This document shows, piece after piece, positions 36,165 through 48,072 of a stretch of 64,000 bases of DNA (positions within the stretch are counted from its first letter, which is position 1; every line of letters begins with the position of its first letter). Both the position numbers and the translations under genes were made by a program. The stretch covers positions 294,476 through 358,475 of the forward strand of contig KB292771.1 in the NCBI GenBank assembly GCA_000328365.1. The letters are read 5' to 3'. The notes beneath the pieces are model-generated. The model saw only the letters and a program-made list of their open reading frames with translations. It did no database searches and was not told the origin of the DNA. This stretch comes from Capitella teleta (Eukaryota > Annelida > Polychaeta > Capitellidae).

Positions 36165-39100
36165 CACGCGATAAGGCGGTCTCTTAAGAAATACGGTCGA
36201 GGGGCGGGGTTTGCGCTGCGATGACTGGCAGGTGTATGCTAATCAGGTCTTAGTGGGCGGGGCATGCAAATCCTGCTCTCTTGGTGGTATATGCAAATTA
36301 GATAGACGATCTGACACAAACGAAAACGGATTAAGGGTTGTGATCAATTTTTTAATTCGCTAATTCCCATCCGATTCGGATGAGCACAGTGGAATTTTTG
36401 ATAGTATACATTATTTGTGATCCTCCGTCTCTGCCTCCCCTTGTTGGACGGTCCTCAATCTGAGCAATCAATTCTCATCAATTCACTCTCCCATAAGGAT
36501 ATGCCACTTAATCATTACATAAATTTATAATCAACAAATTGTATTCCACAATTCGAAGATATTCAGTATCCTCACATATAACATAACAGGGAATCACCCT
36601 CGCGCGACTAAGGGGCCCAGCCCCCTTCAGCCCTTGAGTGGCTTAAGCCGTATGTAGATGCACGTAGGATGAGCCCTGCTTCTTATCGCCATGTGCGGTC
36701 GGAAGCTGCTTATAACTCCAGTTCATCAGACTCTAAATGAGTGTTCATTTCAGATGAGCCTTGCACTCTGCGAAATTGTTCATACCCCATATCCCTGTAG
36801 TGAGACCAATTGTTTAAGCGTAGAATCTCGTTATCCTGTCACCTTTATATAATTGACACTTTCCACATGCAACTCCACTGTATGATCACTTGGTATATTC
36901 ATCATTTGCTCATGCAGTTCGTATTGGGCGCCTCACCTCAATCATTCCACAACCCGTACTATAGCATACTATATAGCACTATTATAGCCGAGCAGGACAA
37001 ACCCTCAACTGAAAATATATTTGCATGTTCGTTTAAATTACTAGAGTGCGCGAATGCATGACATTTTGCTGCACGGATATCACGTCCCTGTTGTGGCATT
37101 TTACTCATATTTTAATAATCGGAAATCAGAGCGATTAAACCTGCCAAATTCGCCGCTAATCATCATGCATGATGCACTAATTCCCTGGAGCACGTGGGCG
37201 ACCATTGCCCGTGGGGATTGGTCAGGGAGCGCTGTGTATGCAACTGAAACAGATCCGCGAAGGATGTTTGTCCTCGGAAGCTGCGATTCATCGGATGACG
37301 CAACGGTTTCACCTCCTAGAAGACCTGTCACTCGACTAATGAATTGACTAACATCGTGATTAAACTAACGATTTATTATGGGAAATAGTCTAATGATCAA
37401 TTATGATATCCCATGAGACAAAACCGTTGAGGTTGGTTTGCCTCTACACACCAAACAATGGGGATTTCAATTATTATATATATACAAAATGTGGAATTGT
37501 AAATAAACTTCGTTAATTTGCAATGCACGGCCAATTACTTTTGAGTAATCTGCAGCATATTTTACGCCAACCGATATTCTTAAGTCTTAAGAGAAAGAAA
37601 TGTTTAATGGCAACATTCTCAGAAGTGGAACGAGCATAAAGGTAAGAGAAGAGAGCGTCGGGTCAGTGACCCCGGGGAACATGTCCGCCGGATGAGATGT
37701 CGCAGTGCAGGGTGGGAGGTCAGAGGTTACGCGCATGCTCAGTGGCAAATGTTCCTCCCCGAAGCATAAGCAATGAGAGATGATCTCGCGTTTCGTGAAA
37801 TAGATCTGCGCCGTCACCCAATCACGAGACAGGTGCGTGCATTAAAATCTGATGCCAGTGTCAGGTGGGTCGCACGTGACCTGCAAGCGGACGCTGATTG
37901 GTCGAAGTTCTTTCATGTCATTCCCTCAAGTTGGGTGATTCAGGGAGGAAGTGGACTTTCCTAGAACACTTTCAAGGTGTTCCAGTGCGTCCCGCTGGCC
38001 GTAGAGGAGCAACAAGACCGCAGTTCTGCCGGTTAATTGGGTGCAATGTTATTCTAATTGGCATATCTTCCGTACTCCTCGCAAGAATCTACAACTTTAT
38101 CGTCCCGATGTTTATTTGTACAAAACCTGCAACTCCCAAACAACATGCTCTTCCCTGAGTTCCCTTCCACTCACGCCATGAAGGTTGTACGAACTTCTAT
38201 GACGAGTTAAATTCTTTCACTCGAACTCATTCGCGAATGTCTTAAAAATTCAACAGAAGAACTTTAAAAACGTCATCATGGGTTGTGTGGTGCATTTAGC
38301 CTACCCACGTAACATGCATCTCAGGACAAAGTTTTGCGGAGACTGTTCTCTGTGCGTTGACCCCGTGTCATGCGCTAACCTCTCGCCCAGCACGCAAGGT
38401 GCAGGCGCAGCTATTATAAACTCTATTCGTGTGTTGGACAAGCGGACTCCATTATGATCCCTGAGATATCCAATAGTTAGGTCTATCTCCAGGAACACGG
38501 GAACAGCTCGAATGATTGCACTCGGCACACGCAACACAAGGAAACGAGGAGGCTGTTGTGTCTGGAATCGAGGACAGTTGGCTGCAACGCACACACTCTA
38601 ACATTTAATATGGATATTTTTTTGAATGACATTAATCCATAGTTCAATATTTCACAATTCCAAGACCGAAATTTAGACCCATACAAGATATGAAACATAT
38701 ATTTCATGTTCTATACCAGATATACATGTAGTTGGCTCAGGGGCTCCGTGCAATGTAAACACTGTGACGTAATTCACCGATCCCGATACGAAGACTGCTT
38801 CTTAATGATGTTATTACTATATCCAAATTAAAAATCTTTGAGTCAAATGTTGGCGCTAAATCGTGAGGTTGCACGGCTATCATAATTTTATGCAGCTAAA
38901 TGCAATAAATGCAAAATTTCAAACAAAATTTTACCCTAACATTTTTTTTTTTTTCAAGCGTGAGAAGAGTTATTAAAACGAGCAAAACCAAACGCAAAAC
39001 TGTGAAATTATGATCTACTCATTACCATAATTATACGGCACTGCAAGCAATCTGATCAAAGCTCAATTTATGAACTATATAGGTCACGTAGAACACCAGT

Positions 39101-40488
39101 GAATATGGAGTCCCTTGATTGACTTCTTCAGCCTACTAATGGCACAATATTAGATTTGAGATTTCGCGAGATCAGTGACTTGCGCCAGAAATCTGTCGCA
39201 CAGATGCGTCGCCCGAGACGAGCATCAAAGATCTCAAAATCGAGATCAAATATCATCTAAATAAACACTCAGTTGTTGCAAGATCTCAGGGCACACCGCA
39301 TGCGATGTTGCTACACTCGGGGTCGAATTCTGACTCGAGCGCATATTGTATAGGATGCGACACAACGACAAATCTCAAACTGAATGCAATCGCACTGATT
39401 GAACAGGTATATGGTCAGGTGTGCTCACAATTATGAAGGTGGTGTCACGTGCATGGGGCAGGGAATCTCTGATCAAAGGTTTAATAAACATAATAAAAGA
39501 TGTTTACACCATGCATCAATATCTTTAGATGTGATACATTATGGCCACGTGCTCATGAATATGCTAATGAGGCTTCTGAAGAAGCAACCCTCTTTTATTG
39601 GACGGTGGGCAGCGGGGGAACGAATCGCTGCCTCCTTGCTGGCCTCCTTAGCGAGGGAATATTCCCACAGATCATTTGCATAATTTCCACGCATTCCAGC
39701 AGCACCCCAGCAGGGTGATTCATGATTGACTTTTACAAGGGATTAAACCCTTAATTCAATCACCGAGTATTGCGATCATAAATCAAACTGCAAAGATAAT
39801 CCCATGCAACTATATATATATACAACAGTAGTATAACTAAATTACGTTCAGCTTGAGTTGCAAATCGGAATGACAAATGTCTCCGATGCAGAGATCCGTC
39901 ATAGAGGCGTGGAATTCGAATTTAGTTCAAATGGAAGACTCAACAGCGAACAGGTGACAGTCGCATGCGGCGAATGGATAAGATCGAAGGTCAGACAGCA
40001 GCGAATGTCGGGGAGGTCTGGTGTTCGGCGACGAGGCGGAGAAAAGTGGAGCACATGTGTGTTTGAAACAGGCAAGGATCGGATCGGGGAATAAAAATTG
40101 ATGACACATTAATTACATGTAACTTATTCCATCAAAGTTATATGAAAAATAGTAGTATTTATGCATAATTGCATATTGCTAGTACATGTATTGTATAGCA
40201 CTTCAATTCGACAACGATTCAGAATAAATTATATGACACTTTAAATAATTGAACTCGCACATAAAAGTTGAACGTCTCTCCATATAAAATCATTCATTAA
40301 TTCTGCAATAAATGACTATAAATTATAGGTTGTCGCACTATTACTGTCGGTCGGTATTACCCCAGGACGCGATTTTGCGTTTCCTACATAGGTTGCGGCA
40401 GATTTCCCTCATTTGTATGCATATGAATATTCATTATCTCACAGGAACCAATAGCAGAAGTTGTACAACTAAACCAGGTCATGCGAAG
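36165..40488. other. intergenic region upstream of SoxE
   Basis: No gene supported. Probably SoxE upstream regulatory sequence; a Sox-type ACAATGG lies near 37452. Many short open frames, none recognisable. Confidence 0.45.
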
Positions 40489-40584
40489 ATGGCGACTCCC
40501 GTGCGACGCTGCTCGCTATGCAACGCTGTGCCTGAAATCTCGATTAATGCGACGAATATCAATATTACTTGTGAATCTCTGCAA
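40489..40584 (+). CDS. candidate first coding exon of an unidentified gene
   Basis: ATG at 40489 in a good context (CGAAGATGG) opens 32 codons beginning MATPVRRCSLCNAVPEISIN, with a CxxC pair, ending exactly at a strong donor CAA/GTGAGT. A downstream open frame (41166-41435) contains CSCDFKEDGCSGC, but its acceptor lacks a pyrimidine tract. No protein is recognised and the two pieces may be unrelated. Confidence 0.28.
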
Positions 40585-42240
40585 GTGAGTAACTGATTAC
40601 GCAGTCTCCGTGGTGCGCCCCTCGGACGACCCTGCAAAAGCAGTTTAGCAGAGAAGAGAGATACGCCCACAAATGTTCGACATGCTCTTCCCCCACGCAG
40701 AAAGGTTGCAGCTCATAATCTCAGTCTATGTGTCGCCAAGAATCAAACATTGGGAAAGACTCATTCAGCAAAGTGATATCACGAAATGTGCCATCAACAG
40801 TGTTTTATTCTTGCATGATCTGTTACTTTTATTCTTGGTCTGCTACCTTATTCTTCCAATAAACGTCATACGTAGTGATTTCAAAGTGCTTTTCGGAGAA
40901 ATTAAATTTATAACAAGGATATTACTAGAAATTGCAAACTTTCGGCAGTGAACAAAATCTATATAGGCTTACCCCACCCTGTAAATACCGTAGCTATCTC
41001 GCAGCTAAGATCTATGTGATGACGATTATCAGTATGGGCAGAAATATTAGGTATTATAGCTGCTATGCAACTTGGCAAAGCATGTGCTGTTGTTATTGGA
41101 AATCGGCAATGACGTCATGGATCTCCTCATAACTATGCAGCGTTCACCCTCATAAATATGCATACATGCAAATCTGCCGCAACCTATGTAGGAAACGCAA
41201 AATCGCCCCCAGGACGTTCAGCAACAGAGAAAAATGGAAGAGAAAAAAACAACAGATATACCGAGGTTCTCAAAATCTTCTCGGGTTATTCGAATGTTCG
41301 TGCGATTTCAAAGAGGATGGATGCAGCGGATGTAGTGAAATGGTCAGTCTAAGAGCGGTTTATGGTCTCTCTTTGGCCAGAATGACCCCCCACCCTCCAT
41401 GCATAGACATGTACATGTGTGTTTCCATGCAGTAGGGGCCATTGCTGTAACCTCAAGCACATTTCCATGCGACAGGAGGCGGATTATGGTGGAAACAGCG
41501 ATAATGCTGTACGGATGAATCTATTGAATTCACGATGCCCGCTCTCATTGAAAAAAAAATATAAAAATGCATGTTTTCCCAGTGATATTACAAGATGTGC
41601 ATGCAGCATTATTATTAAGTCATTCAGCACCATCAACATCGACTTGTGATGAAACTTTTCCACTGTCTCCCAATCAAATAATCATAGATTAACCAACACG
41701 AACGACTGACTATATGCTGAGCTGTGCAAAATACAATGTAATGACTTGATGATACAGAGTGCAGGGCCAAAACTAATTTATCCACTTCATGTTAAAGATC
41801 TCAATGCTTTCCAATGGTGCGATGCATTTCTGAGAAAGTGTTACAAAACTGACCGCAGTTTGAAAAGCACACAGAGATAAGAGATATAAATACTTGGTAT
41901 GGTTAGTCTAACCTGTTATGCTGCTATATTCCTATAATTTACATTCCAATTTCATCAACATTTATGCCGATTTATCTCAATTAATAGAGTGCACTCATCA
42001 TTCAGTGATATTTCCACTTTTGGCGGCAAACAGGGCCCCGGACCATGGATAAGCTTCATTGAGCGCATAATTAAGGCAACGCTCTCGTTCTATTGTTTAG
42101 TTTTAGAGTGCTATTGTTGTGACAGTATAGCACTAATTAAGCTTTATCTCCTAAAATGAAAACAATGCAAAGAGTTTGTACTGAAGCGTCATACAAGAGA
42201 TGACATTCCTCAATGCTAGAGGCTCATCTCTTCGCGATCA
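40585..42240. other. non-coding or intronic, nothing firmly supported
   Basis: AT-rich, with one CRE palindrome at 41110-41117 and the Cys-rich open frame noted for the candidate exon at 40489. Confidence 0.4.
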
Positions 42241-42480
42241 CAGCGGCCACCGAATAGCTCAGTCGGTTTGACCGGCTGAGTGTAATCCTATGCCGCCCGT
42301 GGGGGTCGAGGTCCCGGATTCGAGACCCGATCAGGCTACGGGCGTAATGATTGTGAAATGTGATTGTAATTCGTTATAATTGTAATTCTTCGGTGACTCT
42401 GCAGTGCTGCCCAACTGCGTAACAAGGCCGGGCGCTGTGTACTATTGTCTATGGTTGTATGCAGGATAAAGAACCCTTGG
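42241..42480 (+). mobile_element. tRNA-derived SINE, copy 1
   Basis: Begins with a tRNA-like head: box A-like TAGCTCAGTCGG and box B-like GGATTCGAGACCC. It continues through an AT-rich body, ATTCGTTATAATTGTAATTC, to GGTGACTCTGCAGTGCTG, and on to CCGGGCGCTGTGTACT and GGATAAAGAACCC. The head and body match the copy at 49971-50126. The 3' border is uncertain. Confidence 0.8.
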
Positions 42481-43078
42481 GATTTATCGATAAGAGTAGG
42501 GGGAAACCCCGGTCCCGGGCCTTCTGTTCTGGCGCCCTTATCATCCGAATTGTTTGGGTGGAGCCGTAAAACCCCATCAGGTTATATTGCTCTTCCCGAT
42601 CACTCACCACTCGCATTTAAATCATCATCCTTCCTCATTCAAAATTGACATTTTACTTGATTTCTTTGCATAAATGGACGCAGAATAACATTCAATCCAT
42701 ACCAGGTAGTTATGTTTTAGAACAAATGATACATATTAGCAAATTTTCGAGTTTTGTTTTTAGCATGGAGTACTACTTTTGGCCTAATATGTATAATTAT
42801 TCATTTTATTTTGCCTAGGCGTACTCCATCAAATGTTTTTCATGCTTTTGTAATATACCAAATCCTGCATTGCTTTGAATAATCGAATTCTATAATCGGT
42901 TTCATCCGTTCTTCCTTGAATCACGATCATTAGTCAACCTTTAAATAATGATGATCCAATTGGCTTTTGAGGACTATGCAATACAAATAATTGCTTGCAC
43001 ACGTGAATAATGAATTACCCACTTTTTTATACTATTTTCATTCGTATGTATGTGCCGCCAGTGCACGAATAAAGCATC
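42481..43078. other. intergenic, possible small inverted repeat
   Basis: ATGGAGTAC near 42765 and GTACTCCAT near 42822 form a short inverted pair. A related CATGGAGTA...CTACTTTTGGCC sequence recurs near 54572, so a small dispersed repeat may be present. No gene. Confidence 0.35.
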
Positions 43079-43203
<125 letters not shown>

Positions 43204-43328
43204 AAATGAACGTAATTGACGCTATTGACATTGCATTGTGTTTAATGGTGATTGTAGACCTAATTGTGTGCGTATGCATTGCATGCGCTGTAAGAGGACA
43301 ATGTATTTAATATCCACAAAAAAGCCAA

Positions 43329-43383
43329 GAAATGAAATGAAATGAAATGAAATGAAATGAAATGAAATGAAATGAAATGAAAT
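43329..43383 (+). repeat. (AAATG)n pentanucleotide array
   Basis: About eleven perfect copies of AAATG. Confidence 1.
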
Positions 43384-43628
43384 AATTCTTTCCATTTTCT
43401 TACGCCTTTTCATGCATATCAAATACAACAGATGTAACAGTTCTTACGTATTACTGAGCTTAAATTTTCGTCGCGCTGAGATGGCCGAGAAATTTCCAAT
43501 CATAAAAAAAATCGATCAATAACTTAAGCATGTGACCCTTCACCTTGGCATTCATGTGTTACTCGAATAGCAAAACTCACGAGCCTCAAACATGAAATCT
43601 ATTTCGAGGAAGCCACGTGGTCGAAGAA
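43384..43628. other. intergenic, nothing supported
   Basis: A short spacer between the pentanucleotide array and motif cluster D with no gene, RNA or repeat recognised. Confidence 0.5.
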
Positions 43629-43736
43629 CGTTATGATAACGAAAAATGTCGATTGTTATTATAATTGTGATGCAAATCATAACGCACTCAATGAGTTTAT
43701 CCACGGGAAAACAACTCGGCATTTGGAATCATAACG
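43629..43736. repeat. TCATAACG motif cluster D
   Basis: Forward TCATAACG at 43677 and 43729, reverse CGTTATGA at 43629 with an overlapping TGATAACG. No transposon terminus recognised nearby. Confidence 0.6.
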
Positions 43737-45122
43737 CAGATGTGAAGTTATCGTTACAGAGTCCTGATATAAAAGGACTGAAATCTTTTGACCTGACCTG
43801 ACTGACCGGATGACACGTTACCATGGTTACGTGGTTACGACAGATAGCTTCTACTACAGTCTGAGTAATGCGCATTCAGCGAGGACTACCAATGAATCCG
43901 TCGGTTACACAAATCGATAAAGTGATTGATATTTCATTATAACATTCAAATCCAAAGCGGAAGGAGAAGCACTCATCCATGGTAACAATTAATGGCAGTG
44001 AACAGTTATAAGCATTGGCGCTTTTCAATTCTTCAGATCTCCCTCTTACGATCTTTCTGGTCACTTTCATTGCAAAAATTTTACTGGAAAACAGTGCAGA
44101 ACACAAGTGAATGTAGGAGAACCATTGAGTACAACACACGCACCCAGGCACACGCAGTGATGAGGAATTTCCATGCTCGCAATTAACGATTGTGGCCATA
44201 ATTTGTTGCACATCGGCGCACCCTTCCACCCTTCCACCCCTCCACTCCACCCCTTTACCTCTCCAACAAGCAGTCTGATTTATATTATAGGGCGCTGTGG
44301 AAGTCAGTGGCGCTCGAGATTTGAACTAATGACCCTTGTTGTTCAGTCTTGGATGTTTCATACATTGGTTGACACCGTTATTTATCTCAGCTAGTGGCGC
44401 GGCAGGCAAAGAAAGAATAACTAATTACAGGTGTACAAGTTCGATATATTGAATTTAAAATATTTCTCCTATGCTTATTTGGTCTTGTATACTTGATAAC
44501 TAATGGCAGATCACCAACGATATTTCAAGTGCTGCCTTGCTGAAAACCACAAGAATATGCCTTCATAAATATGGATTCCGCGAAGAGCTTTGGTATGAAA
44601 GATATCGGGCTTATCAACCAGTGTACCTGTTGGCTGCAGCGCTCACATATCGGGGCAAAACAAGAAGAGAGAAAAACAACAAATTCCGAGAATTTGGTGA
44701 AAGCAACAGGGAAACATGTCGACTAATTCTCCATGAGGGCGTATACCTGTTCGGTAGAAATAGAACATGGATCAATTCAGATTGTTGGCTAGGATTCATG
44801 GATTGGCTGCGCAAAAAGAATTAAGTTAATTTCGGGTCGGAAACAATACAATGATCATTCATATGCAGATTGCACTTCGCATTACACTTTCTTTTCCCTT
44901 TTTCTTCCTTTTTTTTTTTTTTTTTTTTTTTTCTTAATTCCTGAATGAAACACATGAATGTGAAGGAGACAAAGCCTATGCAAAGCCTATGCAACGCCTT
45001 CGTTGCCGTGCATATTTCCTGCTCTATGTGGCGTGCTTGCAAGAAAGGAAGATGCATATCTTTTTAGGTCAAGTCCCAGGCCGGCAATAGGCTATTATTT
45101 AAGGAAATTATATATTAGCGCG
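43737..45122. other. intergenic, nothing firmly supported
   Basis: Holds a 95-codon open frame (44537-44824, +) without a recognisable domain, a weak tRNA-like stretch on the minus strand (44290-44405) and a T run near 44909-44932. Confidence 0.4.
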
Positions 45123-45128
45123 TTTATT
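45123..45128 (-). terminator. candidate polyadenylation signal of the fucosyltransferase gene
   Basis: AATAAA on the minus strand, about 205 bp past the stop codon. Confidence 0.45.
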
Positions 45129-45280
45129 ATACATTTATAACTATAGCCTTGAATCAGATATGCCGAATCGACACAGCAGTGCCATGTAACCCGAGTAACA
45201 TATCAATGGACGCTGTCTGATACCGCGCACTTCTGAGAAATGAATCGACTAAATCTGAACCATACATGAAAGTCACGAAT

Positions 45281-45312
45281 AATGTAGGATAATGTAGGAT
45301 AATGTAGGATAA
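45281..45312 (+). repeat. 10-bp tandem repeat
   Basis: Three copies of AATGTAGGAT in the fucosyltransferase 3' UTR region. Confidence 0.9.
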
Positions 45313-45332
45313 AGCGTGAATCAAAGTAGTCA

Positions 45333-46661
45333 CTATAGAAAGAGTTCGGGTCTCCGCGTGTATTCGATTTTCGGAATGACGTCATCGGCTACGCCCCGGA
45401 AGTAGTCGTGTGGCGCCGTGCAGCGTCGCAGGACGGACCAAAACCTCTGCGCCTGGAGCACCCTCTGTCTCTCGTAGCGGTGAAGATGCAGAAACTCACA
45501 CAGCTTACAGTGAAATCGAACTCTCTCAACACCAGTGCACTCAAAAGCATTCTTGCGTCGGATGACCTCGTTATAGGCTTCGTCATCGGTGTCGATTTCA
45601 TGCAAATACGCCGCCAGCTGTTTTGGTGATTTGTAATCCCTGACGTCGATGTAGGTCCCTTTTGGAAGCATATTGGCGTAATCGACACTGCCCATTACGA
45701 TGGGAATGACATTGACACCAATTATACCATGCAGTTTCTCTGTCATGTATTCACGACAAAGAGCGTTCTCAAAACTTAGATAAAACTTGTATTTTTCTCC
45801 GACAAAGTTATGCATGCAATCGTAACCTTTCGTCGAATGCCCACCTTCGCAAAGAGTTTCGTTTCCACACCCGCCAAACACGTCGACCTGGATGTGTTTA
45901 CCGAGTTCTTCAGCGTACAATTCTCGTCTGCTGCTAGTTCTACAATGACTGACGAACCAGGCAACTTTTCCGGTTTTGTCTTTTGCGTAATTCTTCCTAG
46001 GAGCAGTGTAGTTGAGTTTTGGTCGACATTGAATCTCATGCAGACGATACGGAATATCAGACTCCCTCGAGAAGGTAGCTGTGATGTTGAAGAGTTGCCA
46101 GAAGGGAGCATTCGGGTCGGCTTTATTCCACACGTTGGTCGGAGCCTCGACCTCATAGAAGACCCACTTTTGATGAGGCATCCGCTTTTCAGGGAGACCT
46201 CGCTTGGCCGTGAGGTGGCGCACGTGGAACAACATGACGTCAGAGGCGTTGTGAGGGTCTTCGTTCAACTGGTACGAGCACTTCATCCACGCATGCAGAT
46301 TGGGGCAGCGTTTGAACTGCTCCGTCCCCTCATGGAACCACCTTCGGATTCCAGGTTGAAGTTCCGTCCAACTGCTGATCCGGATAACTGGTTCTGGATC
46401 TGATGGATCCGTGGCGTGCGGATAAGCCTTCCGGAAGTGATGCAACGGGATGAAGGCGTGGGTCTTGGATGACTGGTGAGGGGGGCAGGGTGTGTGCACA
46501 GATCGGGCTTCTACAGGAGGAGCCTCCTCCAGTTCGTTGAACTGGTGGCGAGTGAAGAGCATCATCATGATGATGTTGCTGAGGAGACAGACGCGAAGGA
46601 AGACGGAGGTGAAGGTCGTCTGCTCCACCATGCTCCACAGGTGGCTCCATTTCACGGCCAT
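45333..46661 (-). CDS. alpha-1,3-fucosyltransferase, GT10 family, single exon
   Basis: A Golgi type II membrane enzyme that transfers fucose from GDP-fucose to N-acetylglucosamine-containing glycans. The 442-aa protein starts at an ATG in a strong context (AAAATGG, 46661) and has a short cytosolic tail and a membrane anchor at about 16-36 (TSVFLRVCLLSNIIMMMLF). The catalytic region carries the GT10 signatures: FNITATFSRESDIPYRL (191-207), KVAWFVSHC then ELGKHIQVDVFGGCGNETLC (232-271), and KYKFYLSFENALCREYMTEK (290-309) followed by VIPIVMGSVDYANMLPKGTY. The last two form the nucleotide-sugar donor site. Four N-glycosylation sequons (residues 138, 192, 217, 267) suit a lumenal domain. Length and lack of introns are normal for the family. 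Which acceptor and linkage it uses cannot be told from sequence. Confidence 0.93.
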   Translation of the reverse strand: MAVKWSHLWSMVEQTTFTSVFLRVCLLSNIIMMMLFTRHQFNELEEAPPVEARSVHTPCPPHQSSKTHAFIPLHHFRKAYPHATDPSDPEPVIRISSWTELQPGIRRWFHEGTEQFKRCPNLHAWMKCSYQLNEDPHNASDVMLFHVRHLTAKRGLPEKRMPHQKWVFYEVEAPTNVWNKADPNAPFWQLFNITATFSRESDIPYRLHEIQCRPKLNYTAPRKNYAKDKTGKVAWFVSHCRTSSRRELYAEELGKHIQVDVFGGCGNETLCEGGHSTKGYDCMHNFVGEKYKFYLSFENALCREYMTEKLHGIIGVNVIPIVMGSVDYANMLPKGTYIDVRDYKSPKQLAAYLHEIDTDDEAYNEVIRRKNAFECTGVERVRFHCKLCEFLHLHRYERQRVLQAQRFWSVLRRCTAPHDYFRGVADDVIPKIEYTRRPELFL

Positions 46662-47425
46662 TTTAGACAAGAAACTGCGAGAATACGATAAGAAGAGAAA
46701 CCGACTGAATATCTGCACTTGCTGTAACTTCCTGTGAGAAATGGATTCATATACATGTAGGCCAACTCAAAAATAATTAAAATCTCAATTGGCGAACAGA
46801 TTCTGCCTCACTCAGCAGGTGTTTCCATCGCGTGCTTGCAACATGGTTGTTTGAATGTTTGCACGACACGGCATGCGAACATTTAACTGGTTATACTATA
46901 GTAGCATATTGTGTACATCTTGCGAAAATGTATATACATATATTGACCGATGCTATTGTAAATGAACTACATGTATATATGGATGGTCAAATGACTTATC
47001 TTTATTAGCTCTATGTACATAATGTTTTTGTGATCTTAAAACTCTTACTGCCCCTCGATCAAGGGGCGATTAAGAGTCTTCTCAGATCCAGAACACCTCC
47101 TCAAATCAAACCTCTTCGTCATTCGTAGTTCGATGACCAAATGACTACTTTGGAAATATTTGGTTGTGTTGAAGTTATAATGATTTGGAGCAAGGATGTT
47201 GACCACTGCTTGGTCCGCCCTGTTGCAGCTTAGTAGGTCAACGAACAGCCCCCCTTACCTCCGCAGCCGTCTGACGTCACAGTTGACGTTCAAGATTGGC
47301 GCTATACACTCGCGTTCCAACGCACACAGAAACGACGAAACAGCCTCAAAGATCGAACGCATCCGAACGATCAACACGACGTTCGATTCGAAGTGACGCG
47401 CCGTATTCTGGGCTCTCATATCAGA
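46662..47425. other. intergenic between the fucosyltransferase and the ankyrin-cGLR locus
   Basis: Probably holds the promoter of the minus-strand fucosyltransferase gene on its left. A CRE palindrome at 47272-47279 lies 147 bp upstream of the ATG at 47426, in a GC-richer patch that looks like a plus-strand promoter. Confidence 0.45.
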
Positions 47426-47437
47426 ATGGAGGAAGAC
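47426..47437 (+). CDS. candidate 5' coding exon of the ankyrin-cGLR gene
   Basis: ATGGAGGAAGAC (MEED) ends at a consensus donor, GTAAGT (47438), in phase 0. The main exon at 50416 is preceded directly by a good acceptor, GCTTTTCAG, also in phase 0, so the two could splice to MEED-MEAFERSF. The alternative is that the first exon is non-coding or lies closer. Confidence 0.3.
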
Positions 47438-48040
47438 GTAAGTCTGCGGGTGGGTCACGGCAAAGGTGCTATGGATCGCCCTGCTTGAAATGAACGCTAA
47501 GCCCTCACTATACATGGTGCAACGGTAAGCAGCGCTGAGAAGAATCCATCCAGATCACAGAAGGGCAATCCTGTAATGCGTGGAGGATGGCAAAGATCTT
47601 CGCTGCCTGGTATCGCGTAGCGTTGTTCTTGTGTATTGTGTTCAGTGGTGGATACTGGCTGAAATTGAAGCCTGCACCGGAAGTTGCACCGGCGTTTGAT
47701 GTCTCTCACCTGCCACGGTTTCAACCCCCAATCAAAGTATAGCACCCGGCTGCCGCGGAAATACTTCTGTACGATCGTAATGGCGTTCATGCATGCTTTT
47801 GTAAACATGACCCAAACTACTCACTGTTACAAACACGTATTCGGGACCGGGGTCCACAATTTCGGACACAGAGTGTCGCAATGGAAGACGTTGGGAGGAA
47901 GGTTCCACGGCAATGGTGGATAACACTAGAAGCTTTGAATCGTGGCTGCTGTGGCGGTAACGCTGGACGAGTTTACAGGATGTGTATACAGAATGGCCTC
48001 AGTTATACAGGGTGATTCAAAAGTATATTTACAAAAAGTA

Positions 48041-48072
<32 letters not shown>

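Noticed and set aside
44290-44405. Possible tRNA or SINE on the minus strand (AGTTCAAATC box B-like)
   Set aside because: The acceptor ends do not pair and the T arm is poor; too weak to call.
45389-46691. Other open frames within the fucosyltransferase gene, up to 197 codons
   Set aside because: Out-of-frame or antisense shadows of the GT10 coding sequence, which accounts for all conserved motifs.
48004-48023. Tc1/mariner-like terminus TATACAGGGTGATTCAAAAG
   Set aside because: No matching inverted end or transposase fragment was found, so it is not called as an element.
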